Positions 14,481 through 22,186 of a stretch of 38,094 bases of DNA are shown one piece after another. Made by a program: the position numbers and the translations under genes. The notes beneath the pieces were generated by a model. The model saw nothing but the letters and a program-made list of their open reading frames with translations, had not been told where the DNA came from and ran no database searches. Origin of the DNA: a virus; the IMG/VR virus record IMGVR_UViG_3300010885_029342, positions 1 to 38,094 of that record; one strand, 5' to 3'. The stretch's first letter is position 1. Each line of letters begins with the position of its first letter.

Positions 14481-14962
14481 TCAATTAAAGAATCTAATTT
14501 TTTAATTTCTAAATTATAACAATCTGCTTTAAATTTCCATTTGTTATTTGAACTTGCATCAAATTCATCTTTTTTATTAAATGTAGCTTGTTCATAAAAA
14601 TCTTTAGCTTTCTTCTTTCCTAAAATCCATGCTCTAGAATAATCTTCTAGAATTCTGACAAAAACATAATAATCACATTTTTGTGTTGTGTTATAATTTG
14701 CTATGCTGCAATTATAAGATTCTTTTGGTTCGCTAGTACATCGTTTAGTTTTAATTTCATAACGTACACCATCCTTTAATACATCATATCCAAAAGAATC
14801 CACGTCGCATCCTTTTAAATATAAAGCTACTAACATTTGCCCTATATAACCAGCTACGTTACCATTTCCCTCGGTAATGCTATTTTTTAAAACTCCTAAT
14901 TTATTCGACCTTTTTATTGCAGCCTCAACTAATAATTGAGGAACTTTTTTAATTTCTTTCAT
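14477..14962 (-). CDS. PD-(D/E)XK nuclease-like protein
   Basis: The 161-residue protein has a possible restriction-endonuclease-like core: NVAGYIGQMLVALYLKG (about 34-50, an alpha helix with Gln rather than the usual Glu), then SFGYDVLKDGVRYEIKTKRCT (about 56-76). There Asp in GYD and Glu-Ile-Lys in YEIKTK form the D-(X)n-EXK signature. A CDYYVFVRI strand and a WILGKKKAKDF segment follow, as in many PD-(D/E)XK enzymes. No partner methylase is present. It overlaps the gp62-like gene by 14 bases, so it belongs to the same operon. It might process DNA ends or attack host DNA; the substrate cannot be read from the sequence. Confidence 0.6.
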   Translation of the reverse strand: MKEIKKVPQLLVEAAIKRSNKLGVLKNSITEGNGNVAGYIGQMLVALYLKGCDVDSFGYDVLKDGVRYEIKTKRCTSEPKESYNCSIANYNTTQKCDYYVFVRILEDYSRAWILGKKKAKDFYEQATFNKKDEFDASSNNKWKFKADCYNLEIKKLDSLID

Positions 14963-15326
14963 TTTCTAAAATTGAAATATATTCTTTAACTTCTCTTTGA
15001 GAAAGTTCTGAAAACTTTGCAATATATGGAATGTCTAAGTTATCTGTTTTTTGTTCCTCTTTATTTTTCTTAATATAATTTATCTTTTTCTTTTTTGTTC
15101 TAGGTAAAAGATTTAATAAGAATTCATACTGTTCCTGTTTCGTAGTGAACGATCTTCCGTATACGTTTGTCGTTTGATTAATAATCGCAGCAATGTCGGG
15201 AGAATACATACTACACCAACGATTAAGCATGTACAAATTGAATTGAGTTTCTCCTTCATTTATCGTATTTAGTCTTTTCTTATTAAAGAGAACCGAATCT
15301 ATGTAATTAAATATTGTTTCTTCCAT
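14949..15326 (-). CDS. 62: Clamp-loader small subunit gp62-like
   Basis: gp62 works with gp44 to load the gp45 sliding clamp, which also activates late transcription. The 125-residue protein fits the short gp62 proteins of T4-like phages: FNYIDSVLFNKKRL (5-18), then YMLNRWCSMYSPDIAAIINQTTN (32-54, matching the usual 'PF.VNRALSYF.DT...AN.MN' block), KQEQYEFLLNLLPRTKKKK (about 63-81, matching 'Q..FLLN.IRKRKRF'), and a C-terminal LSQREVKEYISIL helix like 'GYS..KA...L..L'. It is shorter than T4 gp62 (187). Genes 44 and 45 are not in the window. It lies between a nuclease-like gene and the sugar island. Confidence 0.6.
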   Translation of the reverse strand: MEETIFNYIDSVLFNKKRLNTINEGETQFNLYMLNRWCSMYSPDIAAIINQTTNVYGRSFTTKQEQYEFLLNLLPRTKKKKINYIKKNKEEQKTDNLDIPYIAKFSELSQREVKEYISILENERN

Positions 15327-15330
15327 TATT

Positions 15331-16113
15331 TTATATTTTTATCCAATCTTTACAAAAAATATCTTGATAGTCTCCAGAAAAATCAGATCCAAACCATTTA
15401 TTAGGACATATTACTTTTTTATATGGATTGTTGTTTAACCATGCACCCCACCAACCAAACGTTGAGTTACATATGATATTGTGTGTACATTTTGAAATCA
15501 AATAAAGGTCTTGATAATCTTTATTTTCTTCTACAAAAATAACATTATCGAGAAAATTGAAATTATCTTTGCACCAATTTATATCATCAGAAACTATAAA
15601 ATACTTTAAACCTTTTTCTAGTTTAGAAATTGCATTATTATAATAATCCATTGTTTGAGTAGGATGATAATTTTGTAATTTTAAATAATCTCCTCTTCTA
15701 ACATTTAAAGAGCAACTTTTTTTAAAGTCTCCATATTTTTCAATCAGATAAATTTCATCCTCCTCTCTCATTTTATAAAGAGATTTTATTTCTTTTTCAA
15801 AATCCTTAAAATACTTTTCACTTTGAAAGTATCCCATCAAAATCATATCAGTATTAAAATTTGGTATTTCTTTATAATTAAAACCACTTTCGTTATAACC
15901 ATAGTTTGTGATGGGTTTATCTATAAAATTTACATTTCTTAAAATATTATCATAATAGGTAGATATATGATTATGACCAGTTTGTATTCCGTATAAAGAA
16001 CCTACATATTTTTTATTATGCCTCAATGCGGCTGCATATCCAGCGGTTATTTGAAATAAATAATTACCCAATCCTCCCTGTAATATATTACTCAATTTTA
16101 ACATAGTCTTCAA
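15331..16113 (-). CDS. GT11 fucosyltransferase-like enzyme (copy 1)
   Basis: GT11 enzymes move fucose from GDP-fucose to an acceptor sugar. In 260 residues: QGGLGNYLFQITAGYAAALR at the N-terminus (the GLGNxxFQ signature), SLNVRRGDYLKL (about 137-148, the HxRRGDY donor-binding motif with Asn-Val instead of His), FIVSDDINWCKDNF, and NSTFGWWGAWLNNN near residue 217. This is the most canonical of three GT11 genes in the island. It overlaps the end of the epimerase gene by 26 bases; a second in-frame ATG at 16104 is an alternative start. It probably decorates a phage or host-surface glycan. Confidence 0.87.
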   Translation of the reverse strand: MKTMLKLSNILQGGLGNYLFQITAGYAAALRHNKKYVGSLYGIQTGHNHISTYYDNILRNVNFIDKPITNYGYNESGFNYKEIPNFNTDMILMGYFQSEKYFKDFEKEIKSLYKMREEDEIYLIEKYGDFKKSCSLNVRRGDYLKLQNYHPTQTMDYYNNAISKLEKGLKYFIVSDDINWCKDNFNFLDNVIFVEENKDYQDLYLISKCTHNIICNSTFGWWGAWLNNNPYKKVICPNKWFGSDFSGDYQDIFCKDWIKI

Positions 16114-16993
16114 TCCAGTCTATCACATTCTTGGTAGGTTGCCAAGAAAAATCTTGTTTTATTTTACTGTTGTCGCATAAACTAATTCTATTTTCTATGC
16201 GATTTCCTATAAATGTAGTTTTAGAATTAAACGCATTTGCTATTTGATTAACGGAGAAATTTTTGCCGTAACCAACATTATAAACGTCAAATCTATTTTT
16301 AATATTGTTCATTCCTACTAAAATGTTTGCATCAACTACATCACCAACGTAAATAAAATCTCTGCGTTGTTCTCCGTCATTTGTAATTGTAAGTGGTAAT
16401 CCCTTTTCTTTTTGTTCTTTAAAAATTGATAATACAGATTTATATGCTCCTGTATTAGTCATTCTCTCCCCAAATACATTAAAATATCTTAAACATATAG
16501 CTTTGATATCATAAAGATCTGTGTACATTTTAATATATTGTTCGCTCAATAATTTTTGTAATGCATACGGAGTTAACGGATCTGTTTTGCAGTTTTCGTT
16601 TGTTGGGATAATTTCGCAATTACCATATATTGCAGAAGTACTAGAAAAAATTATTTTTTTAACTTTTGTATTTTTGCATGCTTCCAGCAAAAGTACCGTA
16701 CTTGTTAATGTATGTCTATGTGTCAGATTGGTTTGTTTTAATGATTGTTCGACACTAGGTAATGCAGCTAAATGATAAACTAATTCTATTTCGTGAGAAG
16801 TGATTAATGAAGATAATTTTAATAAATTGTTATCATTAGATATATCTAAGATACAAGATTTATGATTGTATAAATGTTTTTCTTTTCCTGTTGAAAGATT
16901 ATCCACAATCAAAACGTTATGACCTTGTTCATTTAAAAAATCTGCTAAATTTGATCCAATAAATCCAGCACCACCAGTAATTAAAATGTTCAT
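16088..16993 (-). CDS. UDP-glucose 4-epimerase-like SDR
   Basis: An extended short-chain dehydrogenase that interconverts NDP-sugars. The 301 residues begin with MNILITGGAGFIGSNLADFL (NAD-binding GxxGxxG), then VDNLSTG, HLAALPSV, FSSTSAIYG (catalytic Ser) and YALQKLLSEQY (YxxxK). REDF-like RRDFIYVGDVVDA (about 209-221) completes the GalE/WbpP-type pattern. It is slightly shorter than GalE (338). It is the first gene of a minus-strand operon running into GT11, gp62 and the nuclease-like gene, and diverges from the plus-strand GT2 gene. The exact substrate is unknown. Confidence 0.9.
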   Translation of the reverse strand: MNILITGGAGFIGSNLADFLNEQGHNVLIVDNLSTGKEKHLYNHKSCILDISNDNNLLKLSSLITSHEIELVYHLAALPSVEQSLKQTNLTHRHTLTSTVLLLEACKNTKVKKIIFSSTSAIYGNCEIIPTNENCKTDPLTPYALQKLLSEQYIKMYTDLYDIKAICLRYFNVFGERMTNTGAYKSVLSIFKEQKEKGLPLTITNDGEQRRDFIYVGDVVDANILVGMNNIKNRFDVYNVGYGKNFSVNQIANAFNSKTTFIGNRIENRISLCDNSKIKQDFSWQPTKNVIDWIEDYVKIE

Positions 16994-16996
16994 ATA

Positions 16997-17024
16997 TTGA
17001 CATTAAAATTTATCATGATAAAAT
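16997..17024 (+). promoter_or_regulatory. Sigma70-type promoter, plus-strand sugar operon
   Basis: TTGACA (16997-17002), 16 bp, extended -10 TGATAAAAT (17016-17024). The predicted start lies about 12 bases before the ATG at 17043. Confidence 0.55.
17009..17022. other. 14-bp perfect palindrome between divergent sugar operons
   Basis: TTTATCATGATAAA overlaps the -10 region of the plus-strand promoter, midway between genes starting at 16993 (minus) and 17043 (plus). It is operator-like. Confidence 0.4.
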
Positions 17025-17042
17025 ATTATATCAAGATACAGT

Positions 17043-17753
17043 ATGATTTCAGATAATATACCATATTTTTCGGTGGCTATTCCAACATATGAAATGAAAG
17101 GATATGGTGTGGAGTTTTTAGAATTTAATTTTAAAATTTTAAACAAACAATCTTTTAAAGATTTTGAAATAGTAATATCAGATCACAGTCTAAACGATGA
17201 TATTAAAAATTTATGTTTTGAATGGGAAAATAAACTAAATTTAAAATATATTAAATGTGATTATGGTAGAGGAGGTTTATCACCAAACACCAACAATGCT
17301 ATAAAAAATTGTTCTGGATTATGGATAAAAATTTTATACCAAGACGATTTTCTTTTTAATTATACAGCATTAGAAACTACAAAAAAATATATAGATAAAT
17401 CTAATAAAATATGGTTTGCTTCGGCATGTCAACATTCTAATGATGGCAAAATAGCTTATAGACCATTTTATCCAAAATGGAACGATAATATTCAATATGG
17501 TATTAATACTATAAGTTGTCCTAGTGTTATTACAATAAAAAACACAAAAGATAAATTATTTTTTGATGATAGTTTAATTTGGTTAATGGATGTAGAATAT
17601 TACAAAAGAATGTATGATTTATACGGAGAGCCAGAATACATTAACGAAATTACAGTAGTTAACAGAACATGGAACGAAAGTACTAGTAGTACCATAAACA
17701 ATGAAATAAAAATAAAAGAAGAAAAAATATTAAGAGAAAGATATTTATGTTAG
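17043..17753 (+). CDS. GT2 family glycosyltransferase (copy 1)
   Basis: A GT-A fold inverting transferase of 236 residues. The N-terminus FSVAIPTYEMKGYGVEFLEF, then KDFEIVISDHSLNDD (about 40-54) and NAIKNCSGLWIKILYQDDFLF (about 83-103) give the nucleotide-sugar site, with Tyr-Gln-Asp-Asp as the metal-binding DXD. A W-DVEYY stretch near residue 183 (WLMDVEYYKRMY) is the usual acceptor-side ED-like motif. It opens a tightly packed plus-strand operon and overlaps the next gene by seven bases (ATGTTAG). Donor and acceptor unknown. Confidence 0.85.
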   Translation: MISDNIPYFSVAIPTYEMKGYGVEFLEFNFKILNKQSFKDFEIVISDHSLNDDIKNLCFEWENKLNLKYIKCDYGRGGLSPNTNNAIKNCSGLWIKILYQDDFLFNYTALETTKKYIDKSNKIWFASACQHSNDGKIAYRPFYPKWNDNIQYGINTISCPSVITIKNTKDKLFFDDSLIWLMDVEYYKRMYDLYGEPEYINEITVVNRTWNESTSSTINNEIKIKEEKILRERYLC

Positions 17754-18409
17754 ATTTAAAAGATGTTACATTAATTGCATATACTTCAGTAAAATTAGAA
17801 AAAACTGTTGCTGCTTTAGAGTATAGTTCTAAAGATATAAATTTTGGTTGTATTAAATTAGTTTCGGATGTAAAACCTAACAATTTACCATCAAAAATAA
17901 CTCATTCGTATACAAAAAAAATATCAAATATAGATGAATGGAATTATGCTATGGTGTATGATTTAGGAAATCATGTTGATACAAAATACGCTATATTGAT
18001 TCACGATAATGGATTTATTGTTAATGCCTCTACTTGGAAAGAGGAATTTTTAAATTACGATTATATCGGAGCACCTTGGCCTTTACCAACTGACAATTTC
18101 TCATATAGAGATATTAATGGAAATATAATTAGAGTTGGAAATAGCGTTTCACTTAGAAGCAAAAGATTGATGGATTTACCGTCAAAAATTTCTATGAAAT
18201 GGAGATCGTTTCATGGATATTATAACGAAGATGGATATATAGCAGTAAATAATAGACATATTTTTATAGAACACGGAATGAAATTTGCTGATATAGATAT
18301 TGCGAAATATTTTTCGCATGAAGCACAAATACCAGAAATAAAAAACATAACACCATTTGCATTTCATAATTACATCGGAGAAAATGCAAAATATTTAAAT
18401 TTAATATAA
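17747..18409 (+). CDS. DUF5672-type putative glycosyltransferase
   Basis: The 220-residue protein shows the DUF5672 arrangement: an N-terminal VTLIAYTSVKLEKTVAALEYS strand-helix, then VDTKYAILIHDNGFIVNASTWKEEF (about 77-101) and YDYIGAPWPLP (about 104-114). A later GNSVSLRSKRLM (acceptor-side) segment and HGYYNEDGYIAVNNR precede a C-terminal AFHNY motif. Members are thought to be glycosyltransferases from their presence in polysaccharide clusters; the chemistry is not proven. It sits second in the plus-strand sugar operon, one base before the next gene. Confidence 0.8.
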   Translation: MLDLKDVTLIAYTSVKLEKTVAALEYSSKDINFGCIKLVSDVKPNNLPSKITHSYTKKISNIDEWNYAMVYDLGNHVDTKYAILIHDNGFIVNASTWKEEFLNYDYIGAPWPLPTDNFSYRDINGNIIRVGNSVSLRSKRLMDLPSKISMKWRSFHGYYNEDGYIAVNNRHIFIEHGMKFADIDIAKYFSHEAQIPEIKNITPFAFHNYIGENAKYLNLI

Positions 18410-18410
18410 A

Positions 18411-19328
18411 ATGATTACCACAAATCTTACTGGAAATTTAGGAAATCATATGTGGCAATTAGCTTCATCTAAAGCTATTGCCAAAAAATTAGGTTATGAA
18501 TGGGGTATTAATCCAAATCCATCATATGATTATTTTAATGGTAAAAGTCAAATGTATTTTATGGATGTTGATTATGGATTTCCAGTAACTAATATAATAA
18601 ATGAATATCACGAAAAAGGATTGAACATCTTCCATAAAGATGGGGTTAACATAACAGTTTTAGATAAAAATATTTTTAATATAAAAGATAATACAATTAT
18701 ATTAGGAGATAAAGGTTCTGCGGGTGCTATTTTACAAGATACTTTATATTTTAATGAAATAGAACAAGAGGTTGAAACATGGTTTAAAATTAAAGAAGAA
18801 TATAAATTAGAATATGAAATTAAATTAAAAAAATTAAATATTTTATTAGATGATAATTTGTGTGTAATTAATTTTAGAGGTGGAGAATATAGAAGTATAC
18901 CAAATGTATTATTAAGAAAAGAATATTGGAGAGATTCTATAAATCATATGTTATTTATTAATAAAAATATGAAATTTTTGTTGATAACAGATGATATTGA
19001 TTGTGCAAACCAATTCATGCCATTTGCTATACCTGCAATACATGCAGATGTAGGTTTTGATTTTTATGTAGTAAATCAAGCAAAATGGTTGATAATATCA
19101 AATTCTACATTTGGGTGGTGGGCTGCATGGTTGAACAAAAAAGCAAATAAAATAATAGCCCCAAAATATTGGGCTAGACATAATGTATCTAATGGTTATT
19201 GGGCAGTAGGCAGATCTTATACAAAAGGATTTTATTATATGGATAGAGAAAATAATTTATTTGATTATGAAACTTGTAAACAACAAGCAGAAGATTTTTA
19301 TTTAAAAAATAATATTAATATTTTTTAA
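18411..19328 (+). CDS. GT11-like fucosyltransferase (copy 2, divergent motif)
   Basis: The 305-residue protein begins with MITTNLTGNLGNHMWQLASS, the GT11 GxLGNxxxQ signature, and near residue 220 has NSTFGWWAAWLNKKANKII, nearly identical in core to copies 1 and 3. The donor motif is changed: FRGGEYRSI (about 150-158) replaces HxRRGDY, so the second Arg and the Asp are lost. This may mean a different donor or acceptor, or weak activity. A TDDIDCANQF segment follows as in the family. It is third in the plus-strand operon, one base after the DUF5672 gene. Longer than copies 1 and 3 (254-260) because of insertions between residues 35 and 130. Confidence 0.82.
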   Translation: MITTNLTGNLGNHMWQLASSKAIAKKLGYEWGINPNPSYDYFNGKSQMYFMDVDYGFPVTNIINEYHEKGLNIFHKDGVNITVLDKNIFNIKDNTIILGDKGSAGAILQDTLYFNEIEQEVETWFKIKEEYKLEYEIKLKKLNILLDDNLCVINFRGGEYRSIPNVLLRKEYWRDSINHMLFINKNMKFLLITDDIDCANQFMPFAIPAIHADVGFDFYVVNQAKWLIISNSTFGWWAAWLNKKANKIIAPKYWARHNVSNGYWAVGRSYTKGFYYMDRENNLFDYETCKQQAEDFYLKNNINIF

Positions 19329-19349
19329 ATAATATTGATATTATTTTTT

Positions 19350-20006
19350 ATGATTAAAGAAATCGTAGTAGCAGCTTATGACAAAAATTTGGATTGGTTA
19401 AATATACTAAATCCAAATATTAAAAAAACTATATATAGAAAAGGAAATAAAACAGAAAATTTAAACGAAATATATATACAAAATAATAAAGGAAGATGTG
19501 TTCATACATTTTTTAATCATATATTATTAAATTATAATAATCTTTCAGACATTACATATTTTGTGCAAGATTATCCGTTCGATCATTGGGAAAACGTAAT
19601 CGAAATAATAAATGATGACAATACAATACAAAAGGAACAATTAAAAATTGGAGGTTATTACGGATATCATTGGAATAGTATAGGTAGTATGTGGAAATTA
19701 TATCCATCTTCGCATCATGATACAGGAAACGTATTAATATGCAATAGATATGGACACCCACAAGATACAAATCCTTTAATAGATGTAAATAGATATTGGG
19801 AAATTTTATTTGAAGGACCACCACCACATTCGTATGAATTTATTCCCGGCGGACATTTCGGTATAACTAAATTACACACAAAAATTAGAAGTAAAGAATT
19901 TTATAATAAAATTGTTGATTTACTTTTAATAGAAGAGGTTGGTCCTTGGCTAATAGAAAGATTAGAATGTTATATTTTTAATCCTAAATACATAACAAAA
20001 TTATAA
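19350..20006 (+). CDS. DUF3431-type putative glycosyltransferase
   Basis: A 218-residue protein starting MIKEIVVAAYDKNLDWLNIL, with KTIYRKGN, GRCVHTFFNHILLNYNNLSDITYFVQDYPFDHW (about 48-82) and a WEILFEGPPPHSYEFIPGGHFGI segment (about 150-172). This order (VVAxYxExLxWL, YxKG, FFxHIxxNYxxL, FxQ..PxxH) is typical of DUF3431 proteins of bacterial and viral glycan clusters, whose activity is unproven. The frame is open from a TTG at 19335, but the ATG at 19350 matches the family start. It ends the plus-strand operon and is followed by a weak terminator-like hairpin. Confidence 0.78.
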   Translation: MIKEIVVAAYDKNLDWLNILNPNIKKTIYRKGNKTENLNEIYIQNNKGRCVHTFFNHILLNYNNLSDITYFVQDYPFDHWENVIEIINDDNTIQKEQLKIGGYYGYHWNSIGSMWKLYPSSHHDTGNVLICNRYGHPQDTNPLIDVNRYWEILFEGPPPHSYEFIPGGHFGITKLHTKIRSKEFYNKIVDLLLIEEVGPWLIERLECYIFNPKYITKL

Positions 20007-20034
20007 TTTAATATAAAGCTTTAATAAATTATTT

Positions 20035-20054
20035 AGAATCTTTGTAGATTTTTT
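20035..20054 (+). terminator. Possible weak intrinsic terminator
   Basis: AATCT (20037-20041), loop TTGT, AGATT (20046-20050), then TTTT. The stem extends by a G-T and an A-T pair. AT-rich and weak. It lies between the first plus-strand sugar operon and the 20080 promoter. Confidence 0.35.
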
Positions 20055-20063
20055 AAAAAGTAA

Positions 20064-20072
20064 TGGTATAAT
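20064..20072 (+). promoter_or_regulatory. Extended -10 promoter TGGTATAAT, 3-dehydrase gene
   Basis: A consensus extended -10, with no convincing -35. It ends seven bases before the ATG at 20080, so the mRNA should start at or next to the start codon. Confidence 0.6.
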
Positions 20073-20079
20073 AATAGCT

Positions 20080-21372
20080 ATGATCTTAAAAGATGATATT
20101 AAAACTTTAGTCAGTAATCATGTTTCCCCTTATATATACAATTCTAAAGATTTTGTAGCAGGTAAAACTCCTATATATTATTCTGGTCCTTATTGGGATA
20201 ATCGAGAATCAGAAGCTGCTATTGATTCGTTTTTAAACGGAAAATGGATTACAGCAGGAGAAAACGTACATAGATTCGAAAGTCAATTTAGCAAAAGATT
20301 TAATACCAAATATTCACATATGGTGAATTCTGGTAGCTCTGCTAATTTAATACTTATTGCTGCTCTTAAAAGGAGATTTTTATGGGATGATAACGATGAA
20401 GTGATAGTTTCACCTGTTGGATTTGCCACAACAATTTCAGTTCTTTATCAAAATAGATTAAAACCAGTATTCGTAGATATTGAATGGGACACTTTAAATT
20501 TCGATTTAAATAAAATTGAAGAAAAAATAACAAGTAAATCTAAAGCTATATTTGTTTCTCCAGTATTAGGAAATCCACCAGATATGGATAAATTGATGGA
20601 TTTATGCGAAAAATATAATTTAAAATTGATTGGAGACAATTGTGATAGTTTAGGAAGTAAATGGGATGGAAAATATTTAAACGAATATTATGTAGCATAT
20701 TCAAATTCGTTTTATCCTGCTCATCATATTTCTACAGGAGAAGGCGGCATGGTTTGTACAAATGATTTAGAATTGAAGAAATTGTTTGTTAGTTTAAGTT
20801 GGTGGGGGAGAGATTGTTATTGCGTTGGATCTGCAAATTTACTAGCATGTGGTACTTGCGGTAATAGGTTCGATAAATGGTTGGAAAATTTTGACGGAGT
20901 TATAGATCATAAATACGTTTTTTCTGAAATGGGTTATAACGTAAAACCTTTAGATTTACAAGGAGCAATTGGATGCGTTCAATTAGAAAAATTATATGAA
21001 ATTGAATTAAGAAGAAAAAATTCAAAAGAAACTATATCTAAAATATTTACAAATAATATTCCAAATATTAGAATTCCAAAAGTTCTATCGAAAGCAGAAC
21101 CATGTTGGTTTGGTACTCCTTTTATTTGTGAATCTGATGGATTAAAAGCCAAATTAGTTCAATATTTAGAAGATAATAAAATTCAAACTAGAAATTATTT
21201 TGCTGGAAATATTTTACTTCACCCCGGTTACAGATTTTTAGATGATTATAAAAACTATCCAGAAGCGAATAAAGTACTAAACAAAGTATTTTTTGTTGGT
21301 GCTGCTCCTCACTATAACGAAAATGTATTTTCTTATATTGAAGAAGTTATTAAAAAATTTAAATATGAATAA
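20080..21372 (+). CDS. E1-type 3-dehydrase (CDP-4-keto-6-deoxyglucose-3-dehydrase-like)
   Basis: A DegT/DnrJ-fold enzyme of 430 residues. SFYPAHHISTGEGG (210-223) has His215 where PLP aminotransferases have Lys. That swap defines E1 (RfbH/DdhC/AscC) and ColD, PMP-dependent enzymes that remove the C3 hydroxyl to make 3,6-dideoxyhexoses. The cysteines favour E1, which carries a [2Fe-2S] cluster: Cys188-X57-Cys246-X1-Cys248, then Cys260 in TCGNRF, with about four residues inserted before the last Cys relative to the usual X7. GSSANL (85-90) and GDNCDSLGS (185-193) are the cofactor loops. It is followed by an SDR overlapping by eight bases, which could be the 4-keto reductase. The upstream cytidylyltransferase, 4,6-dehydratase and the E3 reductase are not in the window. 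Confidence 0.85.
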   Translation: MILKDDIKTLVSNHVSPYIYNSKDFVAGKTPIYYSGPYWDNRESEAAIDSFLNGKWITAGENVHRFESQFSKRFNTKYSHMVNSGSSANLILIAALKRRFLWDDNDEVIVSPVGFATTISVLYQNRLKPVFVDIEWDTLNFDLNKIEEKITSKSKAIFVSPVLGNPPDMDKLMDLCEKYNLKLIGDNCDSLGSKWDGKYLNEYYVAYSNSFYPAHHISTGEGGMVCTNDLELKKLFVSLSWWGRDCYCVGSANLLACGTCGNRFDKWLENFDGVIDHKYVFSEMGYNVKPLDLQGAIGCVQLEKLYEIELRRKNSKETISKIFTNNIPNIRIPKVLSKAEPCWFGTPFICESDGLKAKLVQYLEDNKIQTRNYFAGNILLHPGYRFLDDYKNYPEANKVLNKVFFVGAAPHYNENVFSYIEEVIKKFKYE

Positions 21373-22186
21373 TAAAATATCAGTTTTTGGTGGAACGGGA
21401 TTTGTTGGTTCCGAGTTTTGTAAAAAATATTCAGAAGATGTAATTATTATAGATAGAAACAATGTAGTACCTAAAAGTGAACAAGTGTTATATTTAATTA
21501 GTACTGTAGATAATTATAATGTATTAACAAATCCAACTCTAGATATAGAAACAAATTTAATTCATTTGATGAATGTTTTACAAAACTGTAAAGACAAAGA
21601 CATTACATTCAATTTTGTAAGCTCTTGGTTTGTATATGGCGACACAGATTTACCAGCAAAAGAAACATCAGTATGTAAACCAAAAGGTTTTTATTCTATA
21701 ACTAAACATGCAGCAGAAATGTTAATAGAATCATTTTGTAAGACATTTAAAGTAAAATACAAAATTATACGATTAGGTAATGTTATTGGAAACTCTGATG
21801 GTAAAGTTTCTAAAAAGAAAAATGCCCTCCAATATCTTTTAAATGAATTAAAATTAAATAATTCAATAAATCTTTATAACGATGGAAATTTTTATAGAGA
21901 CTTTATCAGTGTATCAGATGTGGTTGATGGATTAAAGTTTATAATTAATCAAGGGAAAAATCAAGAAATATATAATCTGTCAAACGGAACTCCAGTTTTA
22001 TTTTCTGACATTATTTCATACGCACATAAAAAGTTAAACTCTACAAGTACTATTGGTCGTATGGAAGCTTCAGATTTCCATAAAATAGTTCAAGTAGAAT
22101 CTATGTATATAGATACTACTAAATTAAAAAATTTAGGATTTTCACCAAAAGATAATATCTATAATATAATAGATAGAATCATTTAA
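21365..22186 (+). CDS. NDP-sugar SDR, possibly 4-keto reductase (abequose/paratose synthase-like)
   Basis: An extended SDR of 273 residues. ISVFGGTGFVGSEF (4-17) is the NAD(P) loop, FVSSWFVYGD (about 85-94) gives the catalytic Ser, FYSITKHAAEMLIE (about 107-120) the YxxxK, and FYRDFISVSDVVDGL (about 173-187) the usual sugar-side motif. Upstream in-frame codons back to 21293 lie inside the preceding gene; the ATG at 21365 overlaps its stop and begins at the glycine loop. Coupling to an E1-type dehydrase suggests the final C4 reduction to a 3,6-dideoxyhexose, as RfbJ/RfbS do, but an epimerase role is possible. It converges with the next gene and shares TTAA between the two stop codons. Confidence 0.83.
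   Translation: MNNKISVFGGTGFVGSEFCKKYSEDVIIIDRNNVVPKSEQVLYLISTVDNYNVLTNPTLDIETNLIHLMNVLQNCKDKDITFNFVSSWFVYGDTDLPAKETSVCKPKGFYSITKHAAEMLIESFCKTFKVKYKIIRLGNVIGNSDGKVSKKKNALQYLLNELKLNNSINLYNDGNFYRDFISVSDVVDGLKFIINQGKNQEIYNLSNGTPVLFSDIISYAHKKLNSTSTIGRMEASDFHKIVQVESMYIDTTKLKNLGFSPKDNIYNIIDRII

Noticed and set aside
14477-14962. Restriction-modification system
   Set aside because: The nuclease-like fold stands alone with no DNA methylase nearby. The FkbM protein at 24735 is a sugar-type O-methyltransferase.
21293-21364. 24-codon extension of the SDR at 21365
   Set aside because: It lies inside the 3-dehydrase gene and precedes the glycine-rich start of the SDR fold.
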